Assembly: GCF_039541955.1 (NCBI RefSeq)
Contig: NZ_BAABHF010000069.1
Coordinates: forward strand, 1-64,000
DNA from: Actinoallomurus oryzae
GTDB lineage: Bacteria; Actinomycetota; Actinomycetes; Streptosporangiales; Streptosporangiaceae
Reading direction: 5' to 3'
DNA: 64,000 nt
Positions within the stretch are counted from its first letter, which is position 1; the number at the start of each line of letters is the position of its first letter. The position numbers were made by a program, and so were the translations under genes. Of the stretch, positions 17,811 to 26,565 are shown piece by piece. Below the pieces are notes generated by a model that was given only the letters and a program-made list of their open reading frames with translations, did no database searches and was not told the DNA's origin.

Positions 17811-19420
17811 AGCACCGGGAGTTCGCCCGCGTCGATCCGCCGCCGCAGCAGGAACTTCTGCGCCTTACCCATCGCATTGGCCGGGATCGCCTCCGCGACA
17901 TACCAGTGCCGGGGCGTCTTGTGCGGGGCGAGCAACGCCCGCAGATGCGCGTGCAGATCCGCCGCCGCCGGCACCGGCCCGGCCGGAACGATCACCGCGG
18001 CGACCTGCTCACCCCAGTCCGGATCGGGCACACCGAGAACCGCCGCCCCGGCGACACCGGGATGACGGGTCAGCGCCACCTCGATCTCCCGGGGATAGAT
18101 GTTCTCCCCACCACGAATGATCATGTCCTTGAGACGGCCGGTGACACGCAGGAAACCACGCCCATCCATCACACCCAGATCACCGGTACGCAGCCAGCCG
18201 TCCGCGTCGATCGCCGCCGCGGTCGCCTCCGGCATCGCGAAGTACTCCTGCATCACCTGGTAGCCGCGGGCCAGGATCTCACCCTCCGCACCGACCGGCA
18301 GCACCGCCCCGGACCCATCAACGATCTTCACCTCGGCCTGCCACAACGGCCGCCCCGTGGTCTCCCGCCGATCCGCGACCGCATCGTCGGTGGCGGTCTG
18401 CGCCAGGATCGGACTGAGTTCGGTCTGCCCGTACACCGTGGTGAACCGCGCGCCGAACCGCCGCTCGGCGGCCTCGACCAGCGCCGGCGGCACGGCATCC
18501 CCACCGGACGCCAGAATCCGGCACCCGCTCAGATCGAAGTCCTCGAAACGCGGGTGAGCCAGCAGAGCCGAATACATCGCCGGCACCCCCGCGAACAGCC
18601 CGGCCCGCCACTCCTCCAACGCGGACAGCATCAGCTCGGGCTGGAACGACTGGGCCAGCACGAGCGTGCCACCCACCGACGCGGTCCCCAGAACCGACAG
18701 CCCGCAACCCGCCGTGTGGAACAGCGGCAGAGCGGTCGCCCACACCCCGCCCTCGGGAAAACCCGCCCGCGCGATGACATACGACGCGTTCGTCACCATG
18801 CCGCGATGGTCCAGCACCGCGCCCTTGGGAAAACCCGTGGTCCCCGACGTGTACTGGATCTGCATCGGATCCCCGGGCCCCACCCGCGGCAACTGCCGCG
18901 GCGCCGTACCCCGGATGTGCTCCGCCCAGCCGGTGAAACTGACCGTCTCCCGCAGATCCGGCAACCGGCCACCGATCCCGGCGACGATCCCCGCCATGTC
19001 CGTACCACGGAACGCGTCCACATGGACGACACCGACACTGCGGGACTGCCGCAGCACATACTCCAGCTCCGCCGCACGCAACGCCGGATTCGCGGTGACC
19101 AGCACCACCCCCGCCAGCGCGGCACCGTACTGCAGGATCACCCACTCGGGCACATTCGGCGCCCACACCGCGACATGCTCACCCGGGGAGAACCGGCTGC
19201 CCAGCCACGCCGCCGCCTGCTCGGCGTCCGCCAGCAACTCCGCATACGTCCAACGACGATCCGTACGCGCCGCACCGGTGAGCGCCGACCCCGCCGGAGC
19301 CACCTCCACCAGCGCCGTACGGCCGGGATCCGCCGCGGCCGCACGACGCAGCAGCTCACCCGCGGTCAACTCCAGCACCGGCCGCGACGTGTCGGCCGGC
19401 CAGTACGACTCGGTGATCAC
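17804..19420 (-). CDS. Acyl-CoA synthetase (AMP-dependent ligase family)
   Basis: This 538-residue ANL-family enzyme activates a carboxylic acid with ATP and joins it to CoA. Visible motifs are A3 (YTSGTTGFPKGAVLDH, about residue 180), A5 (VYGQTELSPIL), A7/A8 (RTGDLGVMDGRGFLRVTGRLKDMI) and the catalytic Lys of A10 in NAMGKAQKFLLR near the C-terminus. Length is normal for medium or long-chain fatty acyl-CoA or aryl-CoA ligases. The substrate cannot be told. GTG 19420 overlaps the stop of the enoyl-CoA hydratase gene by GTGA, so the two form an operon transcribed from about 20300. Confidence 0.92.
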   Translation of the reverse strand: MITESYWPADTSRPVLELTAGELLRRAAAADPGRTALVEVAPAGSALTGAARTDRRWTYAELLADAEQAAAWLGSRFSPGEHVAVWAPNVPEWVILQYGAALAGVVLVTANPALRAAELEYVLRQSRSVGVVHVDAFRGTDMAGIVAGIGGRLPDLRETVSFTGWAEHIRGTAPRQLPRVGPGDPMQIQYTSGTTGFPKGAVLDHRGMVTNASYVIARAGFPEGGVWATALPLFHTAGCGLSVLGTASVGGTLVLAQSFQPELMLSALEEWRAGLFAGVPAMYSALLAHPRFEDFDLSGCRILASGGDAVPPALVEAAERRFGARFTTVYGQTELSPILAQTATDDAVADRRETTGRPLWQAEVKIVDGSGAVLPVGAEGEILARGYQVMQEYFAMPEATAAAIDADGWLRTGDLGVMDGRGFLRVTGRLKDMIIRGGENIYPREIEVALTRHPGVAGAAVLGVPDPDWGEQVAAVIVPAGPVPAAADLHAHLRALLAPHKTPRHWYVAEAIPANAMGKAQKFLLRRRIDAGELPVLA

Positions 19421-20286
19421 CGCGGGTCCTCCAGATCACGCGCGGACGGAACCGGACCGCCACCCTCGGGAATCCACCGGCCCGAGTCGCGCCACCGCAC
19501 GGCCTCGTGAAAACCGTGCTCGGCGGCGAACCGCTGGAACCAGCGGCCCTCGGGGGAGTGGCGGGCGATACCGTCGAACAGCGTCGCCAGGATCTGCGTG
19601 CCGTGCAGACCCATGTTGTCGTACGCCTGATTGATCATGAGCTTCTGCATCACCAGCTGATTCACCGGCACCCCGGCGATCCGGTCGGCGAGCGCCTCCA
19701 CACGCTCACCGAGCCGCTCCGCCGGCACCGACTCCAGCACCAGCCCCCACTCCGCGGCCTGCCGGCCGTCGATGGTGTCACCGGTCAGCAACATCCGCTT
19801 CGCCCGCTCCGCGCCCAGCCGGTACACCCACATCGCCGTCGTCGGACACCCCCACACCCGCGACGGCATGTAACCGATCCGGGCGTCGTCGGCCATCACC
19901 ACCATGTCGCACGACAAGGCGATGTCACTCCCGCCCGCGACCGCGTACCCGTGCACCTGCGCGATGGTCGGCTTCAGCGAACGCCACAACGAGAAGTACT
20001 CATCGGTGTGACGCTTCATCATCCGGTAGTCCTTGACCGGATCCCAGACCTCCTCCTGCGTCCCGGCACCACCCTCGGCATAGTCCTTCAGGTCATAACC
20101 GGAACAGAACGCACGACCGGCACCCCGCACGATGATGACGTGCACATCAGGATCCTCATCGGCGCGTTCGACGGCACGCGGCAGCGCGCGGGCGAGCTCA
20201 TCGTCGATCGCGTTGAGCCGGTCGGGACGATTGAGGGTCAGGTAGGCCTTACGGTCCTTCGTCTCGTAACGGACGGTGTCGCTCAC
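19417..20286 (-). CDS. Enoyl-CoA hydratase/isomerase family protein
   Basis: This 289-residue crotonase-fold enzyme is encoded with the acyl-CoA synthetase. The oxyanion-hole sequences GAGRAFCSGYDLKDY (about residues 55-69) and VHGYAVAGGSDIALSCD are clear. At the spot where rat crotonase has its Glu144 (FGQPE) this protein reads IGYMPSR, so one of the two catalytic Glu residues seems to be missing and simple hydration is not assured. Other crotonase reactions (isomerase, hydrolase, decarboxylase) are possible. GTG 20286 is preceded by AAAGGGAG. The 98 bp between this start and the next gene hold no recognisable site. Confidence 0.88.
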   Translation of the reverse strand: MSDTVRYETKDRKAYLTLNRPDRLNAIDDELARALPRAVERADEDPDVHVIIVRGAGRAFCSGYDLKDYAEGGAGTQEEVWDPVKDYRMMKRHTDEYFSLWRSLKPTIAQVHGYAVAGGSDIALSCDMVVMADDARIGYMPSRVWGCPTTAMWVYRLGAERAKRMLLTGDTIDGRQAAEWGLVLESVPAERLGERVEALADRIAGVPVNQLVMQKLMINQAYDNMGLHGTQILATLFDGIARHSPEGRWFQRFAAEHGFHEAVRWRDSGRWIPEGGGPVPSARDLEDPR

Positions 20287-20384
20287 GGGCTCCCTTTATT
20301 CGATTAGCGTCTGCGAGGGTCACAACAGGCGGATGACACCGGAGATTATGCGCCATCCACGCCGCGCCGATCACCCCGGACCGA

Positions 20385-21698
20385 TCACCGAGCCGCAGAC
20401 GCCGACCCCGGCAGCGCGTACATCTCCACCGTCAACCCCACGAAAGCGACACCGGTGCCGACCCGGTAGGCCGCGAACCCACCCGCCTTCCGCAGAACGA
20501 CGGCGTACACCGGCGCGCTCTGCGCACTGTGCCCCACGACCGTCACCGACCGCGCCGCCTCCGCCAGATCCACCGCGGCACCCGTGAGACCGAAACGCCC
20601 CTGGTCGGACGCCTCCGTGTCGAACACGTCCTCCACCGGCGAGACCGCCGCATGATCCGCCGCCGCCAACGGCACCGCACCGGACGGCATCCGGACGGTC
20701 CACCTCGCCGGGTCATAGACCGCACCGTCCGTCAGATAACTCCACCGCACCCCGCCGATCGACCAGTGACCCGCCCGCGAACCGACCTTCGCGCCACGCA
20801 GATCCAGCACCGACACACCATGCCGGCCCAGCACCCGCAGCGTATGACCACCGCCACCCGTCGGCACCACCTCCAACGCCGTGTCCGGATCCAGCCCGAA
20901 CACCCGCCGATGCCCCGTGTCGGCGGCCAGCCGCACCGCACGCCCCAAACGCCCGTACGCGGAGAAATGCGTGTCGATCAGCCCGTCGGTGAAGAACCCA
21001 AAACCACCCGCGGGCAGATCGGCCAGCACACTGTCATCACGGAAGTAACCCGCCCGGCTCCCATCGCGCAGCGCCTCATAGCTCGCCCCACCCGTGACCA
21101 TGTCCGGCCCGGACTGGATCTGCGCACCGGCGCTCGTACCCGCGACCAGGGCACCCTGCGCGTACCGGGCCCGGATCGTGGCCATCAACCGCGTATCGGT
21201 ATGCGCGGCACCGTGCAGCAACGTCGTGACCAGCCGATACTGATCACCACCACCGAAGACGAACCCGGTCATCGACGCCGCCTCCGCGGCGACCTCACGG
21301 CTGTCGGCCGCGCCCGGGTGATCCAGGTCGACGGGGATCCACCGCACCGACCCCGCCCCGTACCTCTTGAGGATGTCGACGTAGAAACGGCCGTTGGCGA
21401 CGCTGTTCGCGGCACCGGCCTGGCCGGCCAGCGGATCCTGACTGGGCGGGACGGACGCGGCGGTGATCACACCGATACGGGCACGCGCGCCGCCGGACGC
21501 CTGCACGATCCGCTGGTAGATCTCGGCGTTGCCGTCCGACAGCGCCCCGCCGACCAGGATCAACGTGCCGTGATGCGCCGCACGCGGCGCGGCGCTCACC
21601 GCCTTGGCGGTCGCGTCGGAGGTGGGGGTGGTGGTCATCATCGCCGCCAGAACGGTAGCCGCGGACAACATCACGAGTCGTTTCATCAGGGGTCTCAT
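20385..21698 (-). CDS. Secreted cyanophycinase-like S51 family peptidase
   Basis: This 437-residue protein begins with a Sec-type signal peptide (positively charged MRPLMKRL, then a hydrophobic stretch, mature protein from about residue 35). The S51 peptidase domain follows: GTLILVGGALSDGN, the FVFGGGDQYRLV segment, the nucleophile Ser in VAGTSAGAQI and the conserved GLIDTHFSAYGRLGR. Cyanophycinases cleave beta-Asp-Arg dipeptides from cyanophycin. The exported form suggests scavenging of the polymer or of another isoaspartyl peptide outside the cell. The C-terminal 130 residues form an additional beta-rich part. No cyanophycin synthetase is in the window. ATG 21698 fits the signal peptide best. 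Confidence 0.85.
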   Translation of the reverse strand: MRPLMKRLVMLSAATVLAAMMTTTPTSDATAKAVSAAPRAAHHGTLILVGGALSDGNAEIYQRIVQASGGARARIGVITAASVPPSQDPLAGQAGAANSVANGRFYVDILKRYGAGSVRWIPVDLDHPGAADSREVAAEAASMTGFVFGGGDQYRLVTTLLHGAAHTDTRLMATIRARYAQGALVAGTSAGAQIQSGPDMVTGGASYEALRDGSRAGYFRDDSVLADLPAGGFGFFTDGLIDTHFSAYGRLGRAVRLAADTGHRRVFGLDPDTALEVVPTGGGGHTLRVLGRHGVSVLDLRGAKVGSRAGHWSIGGVRWSYLTDGAVYDPARWTVRMPSGAVPLAAADHAAVSPVEDVFDTEASDQGRFGLTGAAVDLAEAARSVTVVGHSAQSAPVYAVVLRKAGGFAAYRVGTGVAFVGLTVEMYALPGSASAAR

Positions 21699-21927
21699 CC
21701 GGGATGTGCGGCCGAAGCCGGCCGGTGCCATTGGACCATCGACACGGCCCTGCGGGCGGGGTCGTCACCGTCAGGTACGCGTATCCACCGGCCGCGGCAG
21801 CGTCGCCGCGGGAGAACGGTGCAGCAAGGTGCGCTTCAGCCTACCCGCGAAAAACGGCGTTTGCGCAGGTCACGACACGTGTGGTGGATTGCGTCCCGCC
21901 AACCGGAAACTGTCCGCTCAAGGCTCT

Positions 21928-21956
21928 GCCGTCACCGCTGTCACGCCGGTGACGGC
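21928..21956 (+). other. Hairpin in the spacer before the phosphotransferase-like gene
   Basis: GCCGTCACCG and CGGTGACGGC form a perfect 10-bp stem with a 9-nt loop. It lies in the 350-bp spacer 21699-22048, which has no gene, about 90 bp upstream of the phosphotransferase-like reading frame. It could be an attenuator or a weak terminator. No T-tract follows. Confidence 0.4.
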
Positions 21957-22048
21957 GGCCCGGGGGAGTCCACGGCCGGAAGCGGACGCGACGATCTCAA
22001 GCCCGGCGCCGGATGCTGGAGATCCACTGCGGCAAGGAGCGAAGACCG

Positions 22049-23039
22049 TTGGAGAGCATCACCAAGAACCGCCAGCCGCCCCAGACCCTGCGGGCCATGA
22101 TCGCGCGCGCCTACGGCCCCGACCAGGTCCCCACCGAAGACCCGGGCTGGGCGACCGAACTGGGACACGGCTGGTTCAACGTCGCCTACCGGATCCGCCT
22201 GCGCGACGGCACCCAGGTCGCCCTCAAGATCGCACCCCCCGCCACCGTCGAGGTACTGACCTACGAACGGCACGCGATGGCGACCGAACTCTCCGCGCTG
22301 CGACTCATCCCCGAACACACCGACGTACCCGTACCGGCCGTCCACTTCGCCGACCAGAGCCACGAACTCTGCGACGCCGACTACTTCTTCATGCCGTACA
22401 TCGACGCGGACAACCTCGGCACCCTCCGCGGCACGCTGCCCCAGGCCACCCACGACGCCTACCAGGAGGCCCTCGGCGCGGCCACCCGCGAACTCAACAC
22501 GATCCGCGGCACCGCCTTCGGCCCGCTCACCGGCCCCGGCCACCACAGCTGGCGCACCGTGTTCACCGGCATGGTCGAAGACGTCCTGAACGACGGCGAA
22601 CGACGCGCCGTCGACCTCGGCTGGGACTACGACGCCGTACGCGACGTCCTCGACGCGAACGCCGACAGCCTCGACGAGGTCACCGACCCCCCGATACGTC
22701 GAATGGGACCTGTGGGACAACAACGTCATGGTCCGCGACGGCGCCATCGTCAGCGTCATCGACCACGAACGGGCGTTCTACGGCGACCCCCTCATCGAAG
22801 CCGGCTTCGTCGCCACCCAGCTCCCCGCCTTCGGCGACTCAACGGCGTTCATGCGCGGATACGGACACCGCGCGCTGACCACGACCGAACGCACACGCCG
22901 GCGCCTGTACTGCCTCCACCTCACCCTCATCCTGGTGATCGAGACCGTCTACCGCGGACACACCGACACCAGGCAGTACGACTGGGCGCGCGACCGGCTC
23001 ACCGAGGCCATGACACTGCTCCGGCGACGCGCCCGCTGA
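22049..23039 (+). pseudogene. Aminoglycoside phosphotransferase-family gene broken by a frameshift
   Basis: The first 213 codons encode an APH/choline kinase-type fold with the nucleotide loop LGHGWFNVAYRIRL and the Lys of VALKIAP. The second part, in the +1 frame, carries the catalytic loop (YVEWDLWDNNVMV) and the metal site (VSVIDHERAFYGDP). The two join if one C is removed from the run of six C at 22687-22692, giving DPRYVEWD. TTG 22049 with AAGGAG (22034-22039) 9 nt upstream is the best start. The enzyme would phosphorylate a small hydroxylated substrate, not necessarily an antibiotic. Either the gene is inactive or the homopolymer is a sequencing error. It stands next to an integrase gene. 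Confidence 0.82.
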
Positions 23040-23069
23040 ACCCCGCCACGGGCCCGCCCGGGGAACTTC

Positions 23070-24062
23070 TCAGCGATCCGACACCGGGGGAGAGGAGTCC
23101 AACAACGACTCCAGCACCCCGTACGCCGGGCTGGAACCCGCCGCCATCCGCAGCTCACGCGCCGTCGACTCCACATAGTGCTGACCCGTCGCGATCGACG
23201 AATGCCCCAGCAGCTCCTTCAGCTCATGCGCCGACGCACCGTTCTCCGCCAGCCGCGTCGCGAACTCATGACGCAACGTGTGCACCAGCGCGCCCCGCGA
23301 CACCCGATCGTGCACACCCGCGTACCGGTAACACTGCGCCACCAGATACTGCAGACCACCGCGCCGCAACGGCTCGTTCTTCGTGTCGACCAGCAGGGGA
23401 GCGCTCAACGGAAGACTCGACAACCCGAACCGCTCCATCCGCGACAACAGATACGCGTCCACCAGCCGCTCCAACGGCACCTCGACCGGCACACTCCGCG
23501 TCTTACCGCCCTTACCGGTCAACTGCACCCGGCGATCACCGGGGGAGCCGCCGAACGACCCCAGCGTCACCCCCAGCAACTCCGCCGACCGAGCCCCCGT
23601 CACCAGCGGAAACGCCAACGCCACCAGATCCCGCTCCACCCACGGATCCCGCGCCTCCCGCGCACCCGCAGCGATCCGCTCCAGCAGCGTCCGCGCCGTC
23701 CCATCACCCTGGAACGGCTTCGGCGCCTTCGACGGCGCCTTCGGATGCGGCACCGCCGCCATCGGATTACCCTCCACCAGCTCCTCGGCCACCGCGAAGT
23801 TCATGAACCGGTTCCACGCCGACCACGCCCGCAGAATGCTCGCCGGCGCATGGTCGTCGGCGAACTCGGCGAACGCCGCCCGCAACACCCGGCCCGACAA
23901 CCGATCCACGCTCAGCTCCGCCGGCGGAACATCGCACAACCGCGCCGCGATCCCCCCGATGATCCGCAGATCACTGTCATACCCGGCCACCGTGCCCGCC
24001 GCCGGCTTCGCCGGCCGCAACGACAACAAGAACTCCGCCTTCGCGTCCACGAACAACATCAC
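23070..24062 (-). CDS. Tyrosine recombinase/integrase (XerC/D-like)
   Basis: This 330-residue site-specific recombinase has an N-terminal SAM-like core-binding domain (residues 1-125) and a catalytic domain with all expected residues. These are Arg in TGARSAELLG, Lys in GKGGKTRSVP, HxxR in VHTLRHEFATRL, His in LLGHSSIATGQ and the nucleophile Tyr in QHYVES. It could be an integrase of a mobile element or a chromosomal recombinase of the XerC class, but it is not near cell-division genes. GTG 24062 or ATG 24059 can start it, since GGGAGG precedes both. It lies tail-to-tail with the broken phosphotransferase-like gene and faces outward from the 24-31 kb region. Confidence 0.9.
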   Translation of the reverse strand: MMLFVDAKAEFLLSLRPAKPAAGTVAGYDSDLRIIGGIAARLCDVPPAELSVDRLSGRVLRAAFAEFADDHAPASILRAWSAWNRFMNFAVAEELVEGNPMAAVPHPKAPSKAPKPFQGDGTARTLLERIAAGAREARDPWVERDLVALAFPLVTGARSAELLGVTLGSFGGSPGDRRVQLTGKGGKTRSVPVEVPLERLVDAYLLSRMERFGLSSLPLSAPLLVDTKNEPLRRGGLQYLVAQCYRYAGVHDRVSRGALVHTLRHEFATRLAENGASAHELKELLGHSSIATGQHYVESTARELRMAAGSSPAYGVLESLLDSSPPVSDR

Positions 24063-24189
24063 CGGCCACCTCCCGGACCGCCCAGGGGAGCGCTACCGCC
24101 ACAGGCACGTGTCATCAGGGCACGCATTCTCCCAGTGATCACATCGTCGAGCCACCGTGACCGTGCCGACCGGCCGGAGCCTCACCCCG

Positions 24190-24657
24190 TCAGTCGGCGG
24201 TGCCGGTGCGCCGGTTGTGGTGGTCCAGCAGCCGGGACAGCAGCTCGGTCAACCGCTGCCGCTCCTCGGCCGACAGGGGAGCCAGCAGCTCCTCCTGGCT
24301 CTCGGCCACCCGCTTCTCCAGCCGCCGCAGGTGCCGCCTGCCCGCGGCGGTCAGCGAGACGATGTTGCGTCGCTTGTCGGAGGGGTCCGGGGCGCGCTCG
24401 ACCAGTTCCCGGTCGGCGAGCTCGTTGACCGTCGCGACCATGTCGCTGAGGTGAATGCCGCTACGGCGGCCCAGCGCGGCCTGGCTGGCCGGGCCGAACT
24501 CCTCCAGCGTCGCCAGCAGGCGGTAGTGGTAGCCGCGGGCGTGGACGGACGAGAACCCCTCGGCCACGAGCCGGTGCGCGTGGCCGGCGGTCTGGGTGAG
24601 CAGCCAGCTGGGCAGCCCCTGCCAGCCGGCGGGCGTCCTCTCGGATGGGTCCTCCAT
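24190..24657 (-). CDS. MarR family transcriptional regulator
   Basis: This 155-residue winged-helix protein has the helix-turn-helix SQAALGRRSGIHLSDMVATVNEL (about residues 57-80) and a wing with DPSDKRRNIVSLTAAG. The HLSDM reading of the recognition helix is typical of actinobacterial MarR proteins. ATG 24657 is used. It is divergent from an epoxide hydrolase gene, and the 113-bp spacer contains two palindromes (24669-24679 and 24703-24734). It probably represses the hydrolase and itself until an epoxide, phenol or similar ligand binds. The 127 bp on its other side, up to the integrase, hold no gene. Confidence 0.9.
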   Translation of the reverse strand: MEDPSERTPAGWQGLPSWLLTQTAGHAHRLVAEGFSSVHARGYHYRLLATLEEFGPASQAALGRRSGIHLSDMVATVNELADRELVERAPDPSDKRRNIVSLTAAGRRHLRRLEKRVAESQEELLAPLSAEERQRLTELLSRLLDHHNRRTGTAD

Positions 24658-24668
24658 GGGACAAGTCT

Positions 24669-24734
24669 AACGAATCGTTCGGAGCACTAATGATTGTGTT
24701 ATCGTTCGGGCAACAAACGTTAGGCGCCCGAACG
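24669..24734. promoter_or_regulatory. Two palindromic operators for the MarR/epoxide hydrolase pair
   Basis: AACGAATCGTT (24669-24679) is a perfect 11-bp palindrome. CGTTCGGGC (24703-24711) and GCCCGAACG (24726-24734) form a perfect 9-bp inverted repeat with a 14-nt centre that includes AACGTT. All contain the ACGTT/AACGT core. The spacer is AT-rich and carries both divergent promoters. Confidence 0.55.
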
Positions 24735-24770
24735 TTCAACCTCTGAACGACCTGCCCTGGAGCTGAAACC

Positions 24771-25937
24771 ATGATCAAGCCGTTCCGCATCGACATCCCC
24801 CAGGCCGACCTCGACGACCTGACCGACCGGCTCTCCCGCACCCGCTGGCCCAACGAGGTCGCCGGCGCCGGGTGGGACTACGGCTTCCCGCTGGCCCGGC
24901 TCAAGGAACTGGCCGAGTACTGGCGCACCGGCTACGACTGGCGCGCGCACGAGGCCCAGCTCAACGAGCTTCCGCACTTCACCACCGAGATCGACGGCCA
25001 GAACATCCACTTCGTCCACGTCCGGTCCTCCCGGCCGAACGCGCTTCCGCTGATCCTCACCCACGGCTGGCCCGGTTCCTTCCTGGAGTTCCTCGAGGTG
25101 ATCGAGCCGCTGTCACGCGACTTCCACCTGGTGATCCCCTCCATCCCGGGCTACGGCTTCTCCGGGCCGACCCACGAACGCGGCTGGGACATCGTCCGGA
25201 TCGCGCGGGCCTGGGCCGAGCTGATGCGCCGGCTCGGGTACGAGCGCTACGGCGCGCAGGGCGGCGACTTCGGCTCGGGCATCTCAATGGCGCTCGGCGC
25301 CGTGGCACCCGAGCAGGTCATCGGCGTGCACGTCAACTACCTGCCGACCCGCCCGGACCCGGACGCCGGCATCGAACTGTCCGAAACCGACGAAGCCCGC
25401 CTGGACAAGGTCAGGCAGCTGATGGCGAACCGCCCGCCGTACCAGAGCCTGCAGGCCACCACCCCGCAGACCCTCGGCTACGCGCTGACCGACTCACCGG
25501 CCGGCCAGCTCGCCTGGATCGCCGAACGCTTCGCCCAGTGGACGGACCCCCGCACGCGGATCAGTGACGATCGGATGCTCACCGGCATCTCGCTGTACTG
25601 GCTGACCGCCACCGCGGCCTCCTCGGCACGGCTGCACCGCGAGACACCACGGCGGACCGAACCGTGCCCGGTACCGGTCGGCGTGGCGGTCTTCGCGCAC
25701 GACATCACGCAGTCGGTCCGGCCACTGGCCGAACGGCTGTACGACATCAGGCACTGGTCGGAATTCGAACGCGGCGGCCACTTCGCCGCGATGGAGGAAC
25801 CGGAACTGCTCGCCGATGACGTCCGGGACTTCTTCCTCACCCTCATCAAGGACGACCACCGGGCCGCCACGCGATCCGCAGATTCTGATCCCCGATACTC
25901 CGCATGTCTCGCGAGAGAACAGGCCGTCAGGCGGTGA
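24771..25937 (+). CDS. Epoxide hydrolase (EHN plus alpha/beta hydrolase)
   Basis: This 388-residue cytoplasmic enzyme opens epoxides to diols. The N-terminal EHN region (FRIDIPQADLDDLTDRLSRTRWP, residues 4-27) is specific to this class. The hydrolase core has the oxyanion motif HGWPGSF, the nucleophile Asp in AQGGDFGSG and the general base His in RGGHFAAMEEPE. Its last 25 residues after FFLTLIKDD do not look like the family and may be a tail formed after the original end was lost. Start is ATG 24771 after a MarR-controlled spacer. The product may detoxify an epoxide that also induces the operon. Confidence 0.9.
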   Translation: MIKPFRIDIPQADLDDLTDRLSRTRWPNEVAGAGWDYGFPLARLKELAEYWRTGYDWRAHEAQLNELPHFTTEIDGQNIHFVHVRSSRPNALPLILTHGWPGSFLEFLEVIEPLSRDFHLVIPSIPGYGFSGPTHERGWDIVRIARAWAELMRRLGYERYGAQGGDFGSGISMALGAVAPEQVIGVHVNYLPTRPDPDAGIELSETDEARLDKVRQLMANRPPYQSLQATTPQTLGYALTDSPAGQLAWIAERFAQWTDPRTRISDDRMLTGISLYWLTATAASSARLHRETPRRTEPCPVPVGVAVFAHDITQSVRPLAERLYDIRHWSEFERGGHFAAMEEPELLADDVRDFFLTLIKDDHRAATRSADSDPRYSACLAREQAVRR

Positions 25938-25973
25938 CGGGGAGGTGGCCAGACGCCCTACGGCTCGCGGGCA

Positions 25974-26007
25974 TGTTTCATGCATAATATAAATTATGCA
26001 TGAAACA
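25974..26007. promoter_or_regulatory. 34-bp perfect palindrome, orphan operator
   Basis: TGTTTCATGCATAAT (25974-25988) is followed by 4 nt and its exact complement (25993-26007). The element is about 80 percent A+T in a 70 percent GC region and contains TATAAT-like sequences in both orientations, as expected for a promoter/operator. No regulator or intact target gene stands next to it; only a 28-codon frame follows. Confidence 0.7.
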
Positions 26008-26027
26008 GGGTGATTTGAGAGGTCAGC

Positions 26028-26114
26028 GTGCCGCATGAGAGACGCATGGGACGAGACCTACTCGGGACCCGCAGTACGGGACTGCGCACGCCATCGGCCG
26101 AACTGAAGCATTGA
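26028..26114 (+). CDS. 28-codon reading frame after the orphan operator
   Basis: GTG 26028 has a good ribosome binding site (GAGAGG, 26017-26022) 5 nt upstream and follows directly after the 34-bp palindrome. The peptide begins VPHERRMGRDLLG and ends PSAELKH. It has no signal or membrane segment and I do not recognise it. It may be a small regulated peptide, or the 5' remnant of a larger gene whose body has been deleted. Confidence 0.35.
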   Translation: MPHERRMGRDLLGTRSTGLRTPSAELKH

Positions 26115-26565
26115 CACCGAAGACGTGCACGCCCGGCAAGCATCGGCGACCGTCACGCCGTCCAGGCCGGCCATACAAGATCGTCTGCGGAACCGGGACG
26201 GCCCACGTCTTCACGGCGACGAGTGTCTGCGGATATACGTCGCTGAACACATCCAGCCGATCCGTCCAGCGACCACGGCTCGCGCCGTACCTCGTCAGAA
26301 GCCGTACGCCAGAGGCCTTTTCTCGTCTTGCCCCCGACAGCCGCCCGATGGCAAGCCGAGAGCTACACCGGACAGAAGATGGATTCTGTTTGGTATCGAA
26401 CGTGTGTGCGGTTTTGCCGTCGCCGGCAAAACCGCCTGGTGGTCCGTTCGGCACCGCGGTGGCTCTTCGGCCGGGTGAATCGACTCACTCCCCTGAACGT
26501 CAGGCTGCCCAAGGCGGCGGTTGAACTCCTCCGGGGCTGTCAGCGTCTCCCCGTACGGTCTGGCC
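26115..26565. other. Gene-less, lower-GC stretch with a hairpin
   Basis: No frame in these 450 bp resembles a known family, and codon bias is poor on both strands, which suggests decayed sequence. It contains a strong hairpin at 26408-26435 (12-bp perfect arms, TCGC loop). The promoter for the MFS gene at 26566 must lie in its right part. Confidence 0.5.
26408..26435. terminator. Perfect 12-bp hairpin, possible terminator
   Basis: GCGGTTTTGCCG and CGGCAAAACCGC pair perfectly around a TCGC loop. No T-run follows on either strand. It lies in decayed sequence upstream of the MFS gene and may have ended a lost gene. Confidence 0.45.

Noticed and set aside
26023..26454. 143-codon minus-strand frame in the gene-poor stretch
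   Set aside because: No family features, poor codon bias, frequent Cys and Arg, and no ribosome binding site. Probably decayed sequence.
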